From Saccoglossus kowalevskii (Eukaryota > Hemichordata > Enteropneusta > Harrimaniidae), in assembly GCF_000003605.2 (NCBI RefSeq), contig NW_003149773.1:111178-168267 (forward strand): 57,090 nucleotides of DNA, given 5' to 3'. The translations under genes and the position numbers were made by a program. This document shows positions 12,901 to 25,417 of this stretch, piece by piece (the first letter of the stretch is position 1; each line of letters begins with the position of its first letter). The notes under the pieces were generated by a model. It was given only the letters and a program-made list of their open reading frames with translations. It was not told the origin of the DNA and did not search any database.

Positions 12901-15900
12901 AGAAGCGCCTTGTCGTCGCCATTCCCATCTGATCATCTATTTTGAGTCACGTGACATATCGAGTTCGGTCACGTGATTCATTATTCGGAGTAAGTTTGGA
13001 GATTTACACATATATTTTTTCTTTAGATATCCTTTATTTTACTGTGACCTGTGGTTTTAGATTTGATCTTACACTCTGGACTTGCGCGTTGCCAATGCTA
13101 GGAGACAAACATTGGACTCGTTCGTGATTATTATTATTTAACAACTAACTTTGAACCATTTTTCGTTATTACCGATTCTACTCCGTTTGCATGCAATATC
13201 GCATGATCCAATAATATCGACACTGTGCGTATGCTGCATACATAGACGTTCTCGGAATGAGAGGTTGTGGTTTCATCTCATCGGGAATCGACCAGTAACC
13301 TTATTTGTGTGGTCAGAGCTGTCAGAACAATGGATAACGTGTGCTGTCGTCTTAGAAACGGAAAGTTGGGTTATTGCCAAAACACCGCGCTGTGTTTTCC
13401 AAATATAGTGTAAGAGACGACTGTCCAAAAACATGCAAGCGCGAGTAATGTATTCACAGTTCAAAATGCACCGGTTTTCCGGCTTCGGGCCTCGTGCCTA
13501 CCTTTCCTTCTCCCATACAGGCCGTTAAAACGCCGATTCAATCATGACAACAGGAATAAAGAAGTGATTAAGTGGCCCAATCATGCTTTCAAAAAAAAAA
13601 ACTCGTAAAAAAATCATGATAATGAGAATAAAAAATAATGAGAGTGAAGTTTATCCTCATGTAAAGCTTGTTCAACCTTGAACAAGATTGTTTCTGATTG
13701 GCTACCCAACCCTGACCCCTACCAGTCTGACCAATCAGAGAGCAGATTTTCGTTGACAGGTATTTTTGACGTATCAAATTCAGCCTTGTATATACTTAGT
13801 ATGCTTCGATTCAACTGGAGTTCTAATTAAATTAACGCATTGAGTTGTGAGATTGAGTACTATAGAAAAAAACGTTAATGTTCAAATAATTTGAAAATAC
13901 TAGAACTTAAAACAAGTAATTAAGTGTGAGAACACGTAAATATTGCATGATATCATGGTACACCGGGTATTAACAAAGAATTACCCTGAGATCAGACATT
14001 CCTTTAGTAGTCTGAGGCTTGGAAACACGCTGTGCACAGGAAATCAGAATGTTGGCATCGAACCTTACTAAATAGCAGTTTAACCCAATTTAACACCAAT
14101 CATGACCGATATATGCACAACGAAACAGACATTTGTCCTAAAACCCGGATTTCTCTCACCACGTGGCATATTACTTGCACAAAGAGGTAGGAGTATCAAG
14201 AATGTGTCGGAGATGATGATGGATGTATTCACAGCAAGAAACATGCAGATTATTTGACTTGTCTCCTCTTATGTAATGATCGCGACACCGGTACATTGGT
14301 AAACGGCGTTAAAACTATAGTATGATATTATTGAACATGGAATCATATACTACTCCACAAATATCATATATAAGTTATAGTGCACTGTATATAGCAACTT
14401 GGGAGTAAGTTCAACCATTTTACCGATTGCAAAACATGGGTTAATCACCTAATTTAAAAAATAAAATCATTATAATGATTTCTGTTCTACGACTTGTGAA
14501 AAAATTAAAAAACAAACAGTTAATGTCACTTACTACATGCATACATACATACATACATACATACATGCATACACGATAAACTAAAGCCTGGTTGGAAATT
14601 ATAATATGTCTACTAAAAATATAATTCATATAAAAACACATCATATATTATATATATAAATATAACGACGATAAATACAACGATCGTGCAGCTTTGACAG
14701 TTAGAATGCAACACTTATCAGTCAAATTATATATCGGTCAATGAAGCAGCAAACGTCGAATGTTTATTATAGTGGTGGAGAGGGTTGTAAAAGGACTATG
14801 TTAATTTATTTTAACGCGTCATCTAAATGAATACTCCCAGCGTTTCACGACCCCGGCCATCGTATTCATTTCACCGTTCCACCAGTCTACTTTGTATGCT
14901 ATAAATAACTATGTTGCACTCGACGTCCTTTTGTACCCGCAGCACGACAGCTGATATCGACTCTTTTATATAAAACTCTACAACATACAACGTATACATA
15001 AAGTATTAACATACATACATACAGCTCAGTAAATTATACGCGACACCGGGCGTTCCAGACAGACTTCAAACTCACACCGTGTCACGGTGCGCTGTTCGTC
15101 TCGGACCGTGTTTGCACATATATTTAACGTAGCTGCAATCCAAAGGAACTCAACCGCCGTGACGTGTAATTAGATTAGCTTTGCCACTCTGCTGACTTAC
15201 CCGATTCTCTAGTGCGCTCCCGTTATGTTTGTATTATCGATAATTTGAAAAAAATGAAACGGTACGCAAACAAGGATAGATTACATGTGCACGAAAACTG
15301 AGATATGTAAAGCTTTGTACCAGAATTCTTTACGCACCATTGTATACGCAATACCTGAGCAGTTCGTGTTTTTATTTATCAAGCAATATTAAATATATAA
15401 CATCAATATTGTAGGTTTATTGGATGGGTCTCAGGGGAAACACAATTCAATAAATATATAATATAATTTACTTCACGCCTACTCTAAAAATGCAAGCAAG
15501 TCAATAATTTCATTTAATACATGTACCTTTGCGATGGAAACTGAGCTGAGCACATTCCGCAGAAGATTCGAGTGATATTACGTATTATTTCTTATTAACA
15601 TATAGATAACGGGAATTTTCTGTTTGATCTGGTAACAATGACTATAAATGTGTGCACCGAATGACAATGCCGTGGGTGGGTCCACTCCGACCTATTCCTT
15701 ATCAGCTTAGCTTGTGTCGTTATTAGTTGCAACTTGACGACTCACGCCTCCATCTCACCGGCCATGGTCTGGACCGATGATGTCATCACATGCGCACAGA
15801 ACATTGTCTGAATATAGCAGGTTATATATCACATGGTTGAGTGAATACCAGAAAGGTAACCGGAAGGTATGTTATGTGAAATATTCACAATTTCCCGACT

Positions 15901-18900
15901 CGGAAACAACACGACATAATGACGTAATTAAAATTTGTTACAAATAAAAATAATGAAGGGCACGGATCGAAAATCACGTGAGCTGCAATTGTCACGCTGC
16001 CTTTTTGATACTGAGAGAAGAATTATAGGTATGTACAAAATAGTTGACATAAAACAGATTTCCAGTTCAGAATCTTACAATTATTTTAAATATGAAATAA
16101 TCCAAACACTATTGCCAGATTTTCAGTTACATAATATAATTTGCAAGCTGTCAGTGTGTGAACTGGATAGCATTGCGTGAACCGGATGTCCATGTATGGA
16201 TGTATACCAGTGTGTGGACCAGATGCCAGTTGGGTGACCAGGTTTTGTTTTTTGTGCACCAGGTTCCAATGCGTGAGCCAAATGTGTAAATTGGTTGCAT
16301 GTTGCTTAGTGTGTTACTGTTCGCGTCTATTTTTAAGCTAATCGGCGACACATAGATTCCCAGTACATGTACATGTATTCCCATAATGCCCCGGTAATCG
16401 GGCGAAAAAAAAACGCGTCTTTTCAACACTGCCTTTTTTATCCTGTTATTAATTCATGCATGCTTCCTGGTAGTTTGTTCACCATCCTGAATTCTGCAGT
16501 CGTCTCTTTAGTTCTCTCCACCTGCACCTTAATAGAAGTCGCTTTATTCTCTCATCTTTTCAATTCTACTGACCCGGTCAACCGACGCGATCAGCTTCCT
16601 GAAACAGAGTTTACCCTCGACAGCGTGACGTCACCACGTCGCATTCCGGTACACATCATGGGAACATGGCAAATTCGCATATATATACGTTTCTAGATTG
16701 CAAGGAAGTGTTTGCGTCCCGCTGTATTATGCCAAAAACCACGTGACGTCAACCGCCGCACAGATCTGGATTCCGTCCTATCTCCGGAAACAGATCACGG
16801 ATGTCGAAGCAGTCGCATGGATATATCTTCTTAATACTTTCTTAAAGTTCTGATCTCCGTTGCATTTTGTTTCCCATTTTTACATGGAGCCCGAAAAAGC
16901 ACACCGCGCACTGCACAGCAAGACCATGACACTGTTGCCAAGTAACCTTCCCATTAGGCTAACACGAACGCAGTTCAAATTGAATTATGTTTTTAATTTT
17001 ATAGCCAGCGATGTAAGAGAATTGTAATTACTTCATTAAAGTAGTTTTCAAGAACCGCGCCCTAATAAGAAAAGTTCTTTCCATTGATGTCTATTTATTT
17101 TATAAAATAAAAAATAATCGAAAATTAATTTACCAAATTAGCGTATCGTGCATACTCGGGCATCATATCATATCATATCATATCATATCATATCATATCA
17201 TATCATATCATATCATATCATATCATATCATATCATATCATATCATATCATATCATATCATATCATATCATATCATATCATATCATATCACGCTCGTGTC
17301 TAAAGGGCGTCTCCTCCAATTTCTATGTATATATTGGAAGATTAGACCGCAGCTGTTTCGTCAGATTGTGTAGTCATCTACAACCTGAGGATTACAATTG
17401 TGAGCTAATGACTGCGTTTACTGTACAATACAAATGATTGGCAGTACCCTTAGACCGAGACACGTCATTTCGAAGTCAACTCGCATCTTGTTGACCTCTT
17501 GACCCCGCGTTGTGGAACCAGAGGTGATCCTTCCATTACTTGATAAATGCACCCTTCACTGTACCCACGGCGTTTGGTTCCGAACACAACACACACCGAT
17601 CGGTTCTATTTATCACTCGGTTCGTCCAACGCAGTCACGCCGAGCGTCCCTATGCAGTATTCACATGGAATGCATGGGAAAACATGGAATTATTCACACG
17701 TATAAAACGAAATCAAACGGTTGATTTGATTTAGTTTTTGCAAGGACATGCAGCATCCAACAATTGGTGCCAGCAATGCATCGGCGTTATGTCTAAAGTC
17801 CGTCTTCAACACAATACTATATAACCCGGATCCTAAAAATAGCAAACGCATCAACGTTCCTCGTAGAGGAACATAATTCAAGAACGCGATAACCTACCCA
17901 TATTTGACGATAAATAACCGCCACTAACGACATCTGTGTTGAGTTACCATTGCAATGCAATGCAATATGTTCTTATTACATTTGTTGAGTGTGGGGTTGT
18001 AATTTACGTGTGTTTGCACTCCGTGGACAACGTAGAACATTATACCTCAAATGTTGCGACAGGTGTATGACGTGGCTCGTATTTTTTTGCTGTCACGGGC
18101 CGTGCCAGGGTAAAGAGAAGAAAACGATCGAATGTGTTATACACCGCACACCTGGGAAAAGTAAATATTTATAAAACTTACCCTGCTTTAAAGACACATA
18201 TTTTCCGCTACTTGCGATGATCACACCTTGAGGGTAACTGTCCTCCAGCACGAACAGTTCATCCTTCCCCGCCGACTTGTTTTTCGATTTCATGGTGGCT
18301 TTCTGGCCGATGCAGGACAGGTAACACCCCTCACAGTCCTTAAACGACACCTTGCCCGAGTGAAGCTCCATGACGAATTTTGTATCGTCGCTAGGTTCGT
18401 CGACCATACTGCCATTGCGGTGAAGGTATTTGTCGTCGAACGAAAGAAACATGTACTTTCCGTCGCGAAAAGCTAAAGTGACGAGAGATTCTTCGCCCCA
18501 AGGGAGATCTCCAATGACTCTCAACTCGTTCTCTTCCATTTTTGCATAGCGTTTGGCTTTGACGTTGCGGATGTGGACTTGCGGATGTATCGCGACATGC
18601 ACTGTCCACAACTCATTAGCACCCTTGGTTTTGCTGAAACATGACAGCGTGTCGTCTGTACCTCCGAAGTAGTAACCGTGACAGTAACTCTTCAGCGCCC
18701 AGAGCCCATCATTATCTATCTCCAACACGAACTTCTCATTGTCCCCCTTCGCCTCCGCCTCACAGCTCACGTTACCTTTCTCATCGGCAGACATGTAACG
18801 GTTGAGATGACTGCGCAGAAAAACGGCGTCATTCCCTGCCGGTTGCTCCACTGTCCATTTCTGTTTGCTTTTCAGAAATTTGCCCAACGCGTTGATTTTC

Positions 18901-18995
18901 AGACCGAATTTTTCATGCGTCAAGTACTTCTTGCTGCTGTTCATGAATCCAAAAACAAGGTTCCTCTCCGTTGCTATAACCCCGTTACTCGACAT
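6914..18995 (-). CDS. FSCN1: Fascin, actin-bundling protein (complete, four exons)
   Basis: The coding exons on the minus strand are 18995-18182, 11229-11073, 7681-7383 and 7119-6914. All have GT-AG borders and matching phases (1, 2, 1), and together encode 491 residues (human fascin-1 has 493). Fascin cross-links parallel actin filaments in filopodia, microspikes and similar protrusions. The four-beta-trefoil family is recognisable throughout: WTVEQP and LRSHLNRYMSADEKGN in trefoil 1, HPQVHIRNVKAKRYA in trefoil 2, DLSANQD and ETFQLEFDE opening trefoil 3, LINRPLLVLRG, and a final MWEY like the family's LWEY end. Exon 1 covers trefoils 1-2. The start is the ATG giving MSSNG. The same frame is open upstream to 19163, but that extension has no fascin similarity and is taken as 5' UTR. 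Oddity: the position equal to human Ser39 (the PKC site that switches off actin binding) is Phe40, with a Ser three residues later. The gene could be orthologous to all vertebrate fascins rather than FSCN1 alone. Confidence 0.96.
7915..7950. repeat. Perfect 36-bp palindrome in fascin intron 2
   Basis: The left half CCACAGTCCCTCAACACC is followed directly by its exact reverse complement with no spacer. The direct repeat GCGAAC sits at 7910-7915 and 7951-7956 on the two sides, as if the palindrome had been inserted with a 6-bp target duplication. It lies between fascin exons 2 and 3. Confidence 0.9.
9671..9923. repeat. Degenerate tandem repeat, unit about 100 bp
   Basis: About two and a half diverged copies start near 9671, 9770 and 9872. 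Each begins TCCTGGT-CAGTGTC, then has a GATC-GGGAATT-like block. The first two also share CGCATAACACACTGCAG-like and TGTCCTGTTG blocks. The open frames on both strands here are a by-product of the repeat. Confidence 0.65.
10663..10957. mobile_element. TTAA-ended inverted-repeat element, long variant (copy 2)
   Basis: About 295 bases. The left end is TTAAAGCGCGGTAGTCGTCG and the right end is GCGCGACGACTACCACGCTT. A subterminal TGCGCATGTGCGA word is mirrored as TCGCACATGCGCA. The termini match the shorter copies at 1046, 30245 and 37259, but the interior is different, so this is a second subfamily with shared ends. It lies in fascin intron 2. Confidence 0.7.
12381..12692. repeat. Tandem duplication, period 186 bp
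   Basis: The segment starting GTTTCCATACGTGTTGATAT at 12381 recurs at 12567. Both copies carry CATACCATATAAGCTAAAA and end in TTATTCAAAGATATCATG. The second copy has small internal deletions. Confidence 0.8.
14535..14573. repeat. CATA tetranucleotide microsatellite
   Basis: Consecutive CATA units, bounded on each side by a GCATACA variant. Confidence 0.85.
17163..17290. repeat. Uninterrupted TATCA pentanucleotide microsatellite
   Basis: About 25 perfect copies of the 5-base unit TATCA in fascin intron 1. The lack of any interruption suggests a young and probably length-variable locus. Confidence 0.98.
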
Positions 18996-21064
18996 TGCTT
19001 CGTTTTGTAGAGAGCAGGCAACACTTCTAAACCCTCTGCACACACATACAACTGCTGTTTCGTCGACAACACCCACCGTCAATTCAAGTCTAGAACTGAC
19101 TGATCGACTGACAGGCAGGCAGAGTGTAGCCGTAGCTGGTAAATAGTACTTGACACAGTCCACGCGGCACTCCCACCAGGAAATAATTATTCTAATTAAA
19201 ATACAGGGAGGTCACGTGAGGAAAATAAGTACTCAAAATAGGCGACTCGTGAAATAATTGGTCGGCGTTGGCTCAAAGGAACAATATAAATCCGACGACT
19301 CGGAGTTTCTTCTGTATAAGACCCGCCCACTCAAATCACCCTAGGCACCCCCGTACGGAGCAATGGTTGCATCGAATGTTCACGAGAAAACGCGAGTTTC
19401 AGTTTTAAGTCACGATATATATAAGAAAAACAAAACAACCGCGTTTATATTTGCCTCACAGTACTCACGGGCAAGCATGACCCCCACCCCTACTTTGAAA
19501 TGGAGAATTAATATGTTTGACAATAAATCACAGGCAGTTATGTCATAATTCCATTTTATTATTTACCCGTGACCACTTCAAAGTTGGATTACGTTTTGCG
19601 CAGAAAACGAGTTAATGGTTCAAAGGTTGGGCCGAACTATGACTCTAACCTATGAGGGCGCTGTGCCTTCCAGTCATAATAAATAAACAAGCTAGAACCG
19701 TTCAAATATCGAATTTCGGCTGAATATAAAAATGAATAAAACAAAATCGTTATATTTTTATTCAACATTCAACCAGGCGTGGTCAGCTCTAGTCGTGTGT
19801 ATTCATACCGTGTTTACACTTTGTAATCAGGGAGTCTACAGACTAAACTGTCCTCAGTTGTTTGGGAAAATAGACCACGCCCACAAAGTCGCAGAACAGA
19901 GGGGGAATTGTGTACATTACGTTTGAGAGGTCGCTGAATTCAATTCACGTATCTCGGTTTTTCATCTAGTACAATTATTCCCTTTTATTCGTGTATTTAA
20001 AAAGAAAAGATTATAACAACACACGTGGTGGGTCTCCGTATGCCCCACTTTCTCTTGTCACTCACTGTGCGCGTCTGTATACAGATTCGTGATACGTTTA
20101 TATATATTAATTCAGATATAAATACCATCCTTCCCCAATAAATGTAAAAAAGTGCAGCATGTTGCGAACTCATCTTGAAGGAATATCGAAATCGTTTCAT
20201 TTACTCGTTTCCATAACAACACTCGCTGTCGCCCTGAGATTGTACTATTACTTGGTGTATTCCAAAATATAATAGCATCTTTATACTTCGATTAGAATTT
20301 GTTCGACACTAAGATTGGATGTAAACAAAAAATACACTCGTCATCGCCGGAGGTCAATGACGCTGAGATCTGTGACCAGTAACGTACTTCTAACCACTTC
20401 ACACGTACTAGCGCACAATGGGAATTTGAAATGCCAAGAATCAGTGAGTCTATTTATAATTTCGCGCTTTTCACGGAACCACACTCACCAGCGGTAAACC
20501 ATAACTCAGAAATAGGGAGACACGTTATATTATAGATGTATATTTATTTATCCAGCATATTGCCGCAGTGTAATTTATGTAAATGACTTTTAATTTAACA
20601 GTAAAGAGCGCGTCACGTCAGACAGATTTTGAAATAAAGATGAGCTCGTTATAGTGGTTTCCATGGCAGCATATTTATAACTTGAATAGAGTATCTTTGA
20701 AATAACACCGACGGACGTGAAATAGTCTCATATTTAGCTCATTTATATCGTTGCCATGACAGCGACTGTAGTACAATCCTTGCTATGTACACACTGGTGG
20801 TGAATTAGAAAGTGATTATAGCATGATTACACGATGACGTCAGAAGTGCGTGTACTAATTACAAATTATAAAACACGTCTATATTTGTACGAGAAATATT
20901 ATAAATGATATGTCAGATCGTTAATAAATGCCCCGAAGAATATTGAACACATGAAATATATAATACCACTCTGGCCATTGTAAAAAAGGCCGCACTTAAA
21001 ATTAAAAAAATGAATATTAAATGAGGATTGGTAGGAACATTAACATTTATGAATAACTATTAGT

Positions 21065-21095
21065 ATTTATTTATTTATTTATTTATTTATTTATT
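21065..21095. repeat. TTTA tetranucleotide microsatellite
   Basis: About seven to eight uninterrupted ATTT/TTTA units in intergenic DNA. Confidence 0.9.
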
Positions 21096-22689
21096 ACACT
21101 TGCAGTCACGGTCTGAATGCTGAACTTTCAAGACCTAAATTAAATAGTTTAAGTAATGATCGAATAATCGCATTTTTAGATTTTTGATGGCGTCATTGCA
21201 CCAGGTTCATCACTATGCTGTATGAAACATGATTCTGATTGTTTGAATGTATTTTTTTCTTATATCTGAATTTAATTGTGCACAGTGTTTGGAACATTGC
21301 TTTTCCAGCTCAAATTTTGATTTGACTTGATTGTTATTATCTTCAAGAATTTTACTTGAATCAAGGCTGTTTATACTTTCGTTTTTTCGGTATTTTTATA
21401 AATCCTTACTGCCTCGGGTTGTATTTAATTTAAAATCACAGTGTACTGTAAAACATGTCTTTTTCGCGAGTATGTTTTTTAGAGAATTTAGCGAGAGAAC
21501 TAATTCGCTAATTTAAGATGTCGCTAATGACTTCATTATAAATTCAAAATGGCGGCCAAACAACGTCTTTTACGCCACACACACACACTTTGTAAACAAC
21601 ACACAGAAAACACATCAATACACTTTATTGAAAAGTAAATTAACACAAAAATTAAACGTATTCATTGTGGTTATTAATTCAATGAAAATACCATAAATGA
21701 GTGATACTGATACATTATTAAAGAAATTAGTAGTAATTAGAAATGTTTGAGTTCCAATATAAAATGTCAATCATGATATTCTTGATGTAACGCAGCAAAG
21801 AAAACATTAAAGACAAGAGAGATTCAACATTTCGCTATTACGTCATTTTACCACAATTCGCTAAAATTGTATGTCGCTTTTTCAACATGTTTTACTTATA
21901 TATTCCTTTCATTGAAATATCGATAACAAAACAATCTTACTAATGGCGCCCAAGTAATACGAGCATTGACATTGCTGTGGGCGCCAGGTTGTGATACCCG
22001 GGCTTGCTGTTTCACCCAATACGAATTTCACAGTAATCCACGGGGAGACATATTTGGAGCACCACAATTAATAACTGCGATGATAACTATCATTATTATA
22101 TAATATTGCCGTAATCATAGAGAAGACAGATGGCTGATTGGAATAATGCATAATCATAGCGATCATTATGAATAAATAACCTTATAAAATGTCTTAGAAT
22201 ATACAAAAACTCACTCCGTCTAGTGAGGACGCTCTCAAATGTCCCGTGCTCATTTGATTCACAAACGATCTCATACAGTGACATGTAATTGTAATTATCC
22301 CATAGAAATCTTCACGTATAAAATTTAGCTCAACCACATATCCGCACTAGAACGGTAGTCGAAGATATAGATTTCAACGTCAGGGTAGGACCATATTCCA
22401 GCTGAGTGAAAGATACATTGACTCGCAATTTGAAACACCCAGGTATGAGGGCGCACTATATCTGACCGACGTGCTTTATTTTTTGAAATCAGTAAGCTGT
22501 GATCATGTATCAATACGACAAAATACATGTTTTGACTTGAGCACAGAACACAGAATATTCCAGTGATTTTCCGACGTGGACGAACACACATTAATTTTTA
22601 CAGGGTTTTTCCCCAATCAGCGTTGGCATCGGTGAATGTCTACTCGCGTATGCCTCATGTATATGGTAGTCCCAAAAAGTTGGTAATAT

Positions 22690-23240
22690 CAACTTATTCT
22701 TGGACATTTTTTGCGAAAGATTTATAAATTATTTGTACAGTGAGTGGTTTCGTGATATTTGTACCATGACTAAATTAGATACATATCGTGAATTTAAAAC
22801 AAATCTAATATTAGAGAAATATATCACTTCCATGACTGTTATTTCACACAAAAATGCCATATCACGCTTTCACTGCTCGGCACACTGTCTTCGCATTGAA
22901 GTAAGTAGAGGAGCAATCGAAAGAAACTAAAGGATATGTCAACTTTGTGAAACAAACCAAAGAGAAGATGAACACAACTTCCTGTCAGTCTGCCCTTTTT
23001 ATAATGAATTTCGTGATAGATATCTACCCTGTCGGTTACTTCTATGATCCACCGTCTTTCAACAAATTTATTCTTTTAATGAAATCACATGTTGTCATTT
23101 TGAAACGCCTTGGTGAATATGTATTCCATACATTAAATGTTAGGTACGAAATTTCAGATTTATTGTAATATTTACTATACAGACGCACAAATGTTCTTTG
23201 TTTTGTAATCACTTTATGGACCGAACTGAAAGACCACATA
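22690..23240 (+). mobile_element. Non-LTR retrotransposon remnant, C-terminal end of ORF2
   Basis: The plus-strand translation matches the region after reverse transcriptase in many animal LINEs. It has a KLDTYREFKTNLILEKY-like block, then RFHCSAHCLRIEVSRG, then a Cys/His cluster (RICQLC, EDEHNFLSVCPFYNEFRDRYL), and finally a RLGEYVFHTLNVR tail like the usual end of such proteins. An in-frame TAA sits between ERN and RICQLC, near 22930. The end of the protein is in a different frame from the Cys cluster, so there is at least one further frameshift. No reverse-transcriptase catalytic motif is present. It is a dead, 5'-truncated copy. Confidence 0.65.
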
Positions 23241-25417
23241 TAGATATAGACATATGTTGTGAATTATCCGATATTTCTCGGCCTTTGGTGAAATGTTATT
23301 ACTTGAATAATTGTTAGAAGCCAGTTACTATTTTTAATATATTCGACATCCAGAGGTAACAACGACGTCTAGTAATAATATCCACTAAATCGCAAATTAG
23401 TAAGCACTATCATAACGTCTACCTGTTATTAATTTATAACCGTAAAAAAAAAATAAACCGAGTGAAAATTATCCTACTTCAAATAAACAATTTCCCTCCA
23501 TTTCAATTTTTTTCTTACTGTTATTTTTAAACAGTCCTAGTTACGTTCTATATACTATTTCACAAATAAGACAATGCTTGAGGTTGGTATCTTCATGCAT
23601 CTTCATCTTCGTATGCAACAATAGGCAGTGAGCATAGGGTGTTATAGACAGATGAAGATGGCGGTTGATAAACGTCCCAGTTAGCTGGCATCATTAAGCA
23701 AAAAACAAGTATAACAACTTTACACGGTCGCCCGTAGTCGAAATGATGTATGCATAGTATAGTGCGCCACCAAGCGACTGGGTTCGACAAACAGGTGCGT
23801 TTTTATAAGCAAAGGCGTGTAACAAGGCAACACATACCGCGATTTACGTGCATTTTTTTTTGTGTAGCTAAAGAAAATATACTTATAACTATGGAATTTT
23901 AGCCGAATTTTACGTAAACCACGAAAACCACTGATTATGTCCAAACATTGGCAAACATTATTTTAGCCCATAGCTGTTTGCAAAATAAATTGTGACCAGT
24001 TTCATCGCAATTTACTGCTACACTGCGTTGCATTAAACAATCATAATCACGGATTGGTAATTCAAGATATAAAAAAAAAAAAAAAACGGACAAAATTTGT
24101 TTATTTGTTAAAAAAAGTCATCAACAATCACAAACAATGAAAACAAATTATAGTACTGATATTCAGTTTGTTTCGTATAAACAAACTTGGCAAATAATAA
24201 CTCTAAAATATTATAAGAAAAAAATATTTTCTCTGTACAAAATAAATAATTTATATTAATCAAAATTATCTTGAAAATTGCTCACGACCACTATATTACG
24301 TAATGGTTGATACAGTAATGGTTATGCTCATCGTTAACGCGCTATTGACAACGACATTATTTCTAGGCAGTATTCGTAATTCTGTAGACATTTTCAACCT
24401 GTATTTAATCCGAAGAACATTTTCAAACATCCACTGTGTAACCAACGTTACCAGCCTCTAGCACCACGTGTTACTGTGGCGCCAAGACGACGTTGATGAG
24501 AAATATAGCCAGAGGGAGTGACTTAATAGAACGTAGCATACAAAGTGGATTTGTTCGGAATCACCGGGACTTCAGCACTCGATAATCTGGAAAACAGTTT
24601 TTAAATCTTTGAATTCACAGAAATAATAATTAACAAAATATTTGAAACGTTTTTTGTTTTTAAATATAAAATAAAATTATAGCATGAAAACAAACCGGGG
24701 ATAATATTTGAACAGTGTACCCGGCCTTCCAAAGAATAAAGTTATTAATCACTGGCAACGTACCTTCTACATATTATGTACCAATATATATTGTTTTATT
24801 TTCTAAATGTTCTAATTATTGATACGGGTATCCTGGTCTATTTCATCAGCTCTATTAAGGATTGAAAGTAGAGCTCAATCATAAACAAATGAAACCGCTC
24901 TAAAACCGTGAACTCATTTCAAATACTAGTAATTCGCAGGATACGTATTTCTGGCGAAATAGAAGTTCGTGAAAATAAGCGACATAAAGCCTTAACCAGC
25001 ATCGCCAATTTGTATGCCTCGTATACTTATTCATAAATACTTGTTTTTTCAAATCGGCCGACTATTTGTGGATACTAGTGTAAAATTATCATAACGGTGG
25101 AACGTGTCCGCTTTCATAATTTCTTATGGACATACACATATATTTAAAAAATTAAGTCAGTTCAGATCACCACACCACAACTCTAAAATAACACTTTTTC
25201 GCATCGAAAACTCGTGTTCACATGATATATATACATTGTAAATAAAAAATTGTTTTGCATAGTGCTGCGCGCATACAGCCATCAAAAGCTCTTAATCATG
25301 ACGACTATTGATACCATAAAATGGCTTAAGTGTTCACTGATCGACAGCATTTCTATAAAAAAATATTTGGTACTGATTCAACACCACAGATGACGGGAGT
25401 CAGCAAGCGGAGACATC

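Larger units (their letters stand above)
11230..18181 (-). other. Fascin intron 1 (about 7 kb)
   Basis: Large first intron. It holds a 186-bp-period duplication (12381-12692), CATA repeats (14535-14573) and a long TATCA microsatellite (17163-17290). No splice-bounded exon of another gene was seen. Open frames such as 16367-16696 and 13151-13408 (plus) have no recognisable features. As a long first intron it may contain enhancers, but I cannot point to one. Confidence 0.7.
18996..25417. other. Intergenic region upstream of fascin and downstream of the sulphur-transport gene
   Basis: The fascin 5' UTR and promoter should lie just right of 18995; the frame upstream of its ATG stays open to 19163. 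A TATAAAT word at 19286 is on the opposite strand and I do not call it a promoter. Beyond that the region is AT-rich, with a TTTA microsatellite near 21065-21095 and a LINE 3' remnant at 22690-23240. A poly-A run lies near 24070. I see no supported gene on either strand. Confidence 0.5.

Noticed and set aside
18996-19163. N-terminal extension of fascin from an upstream in-frame Met
   Set aside because: No similarity to fascins, which start at the MSSNG position. Better explained as 5' UTR that happens to be open.
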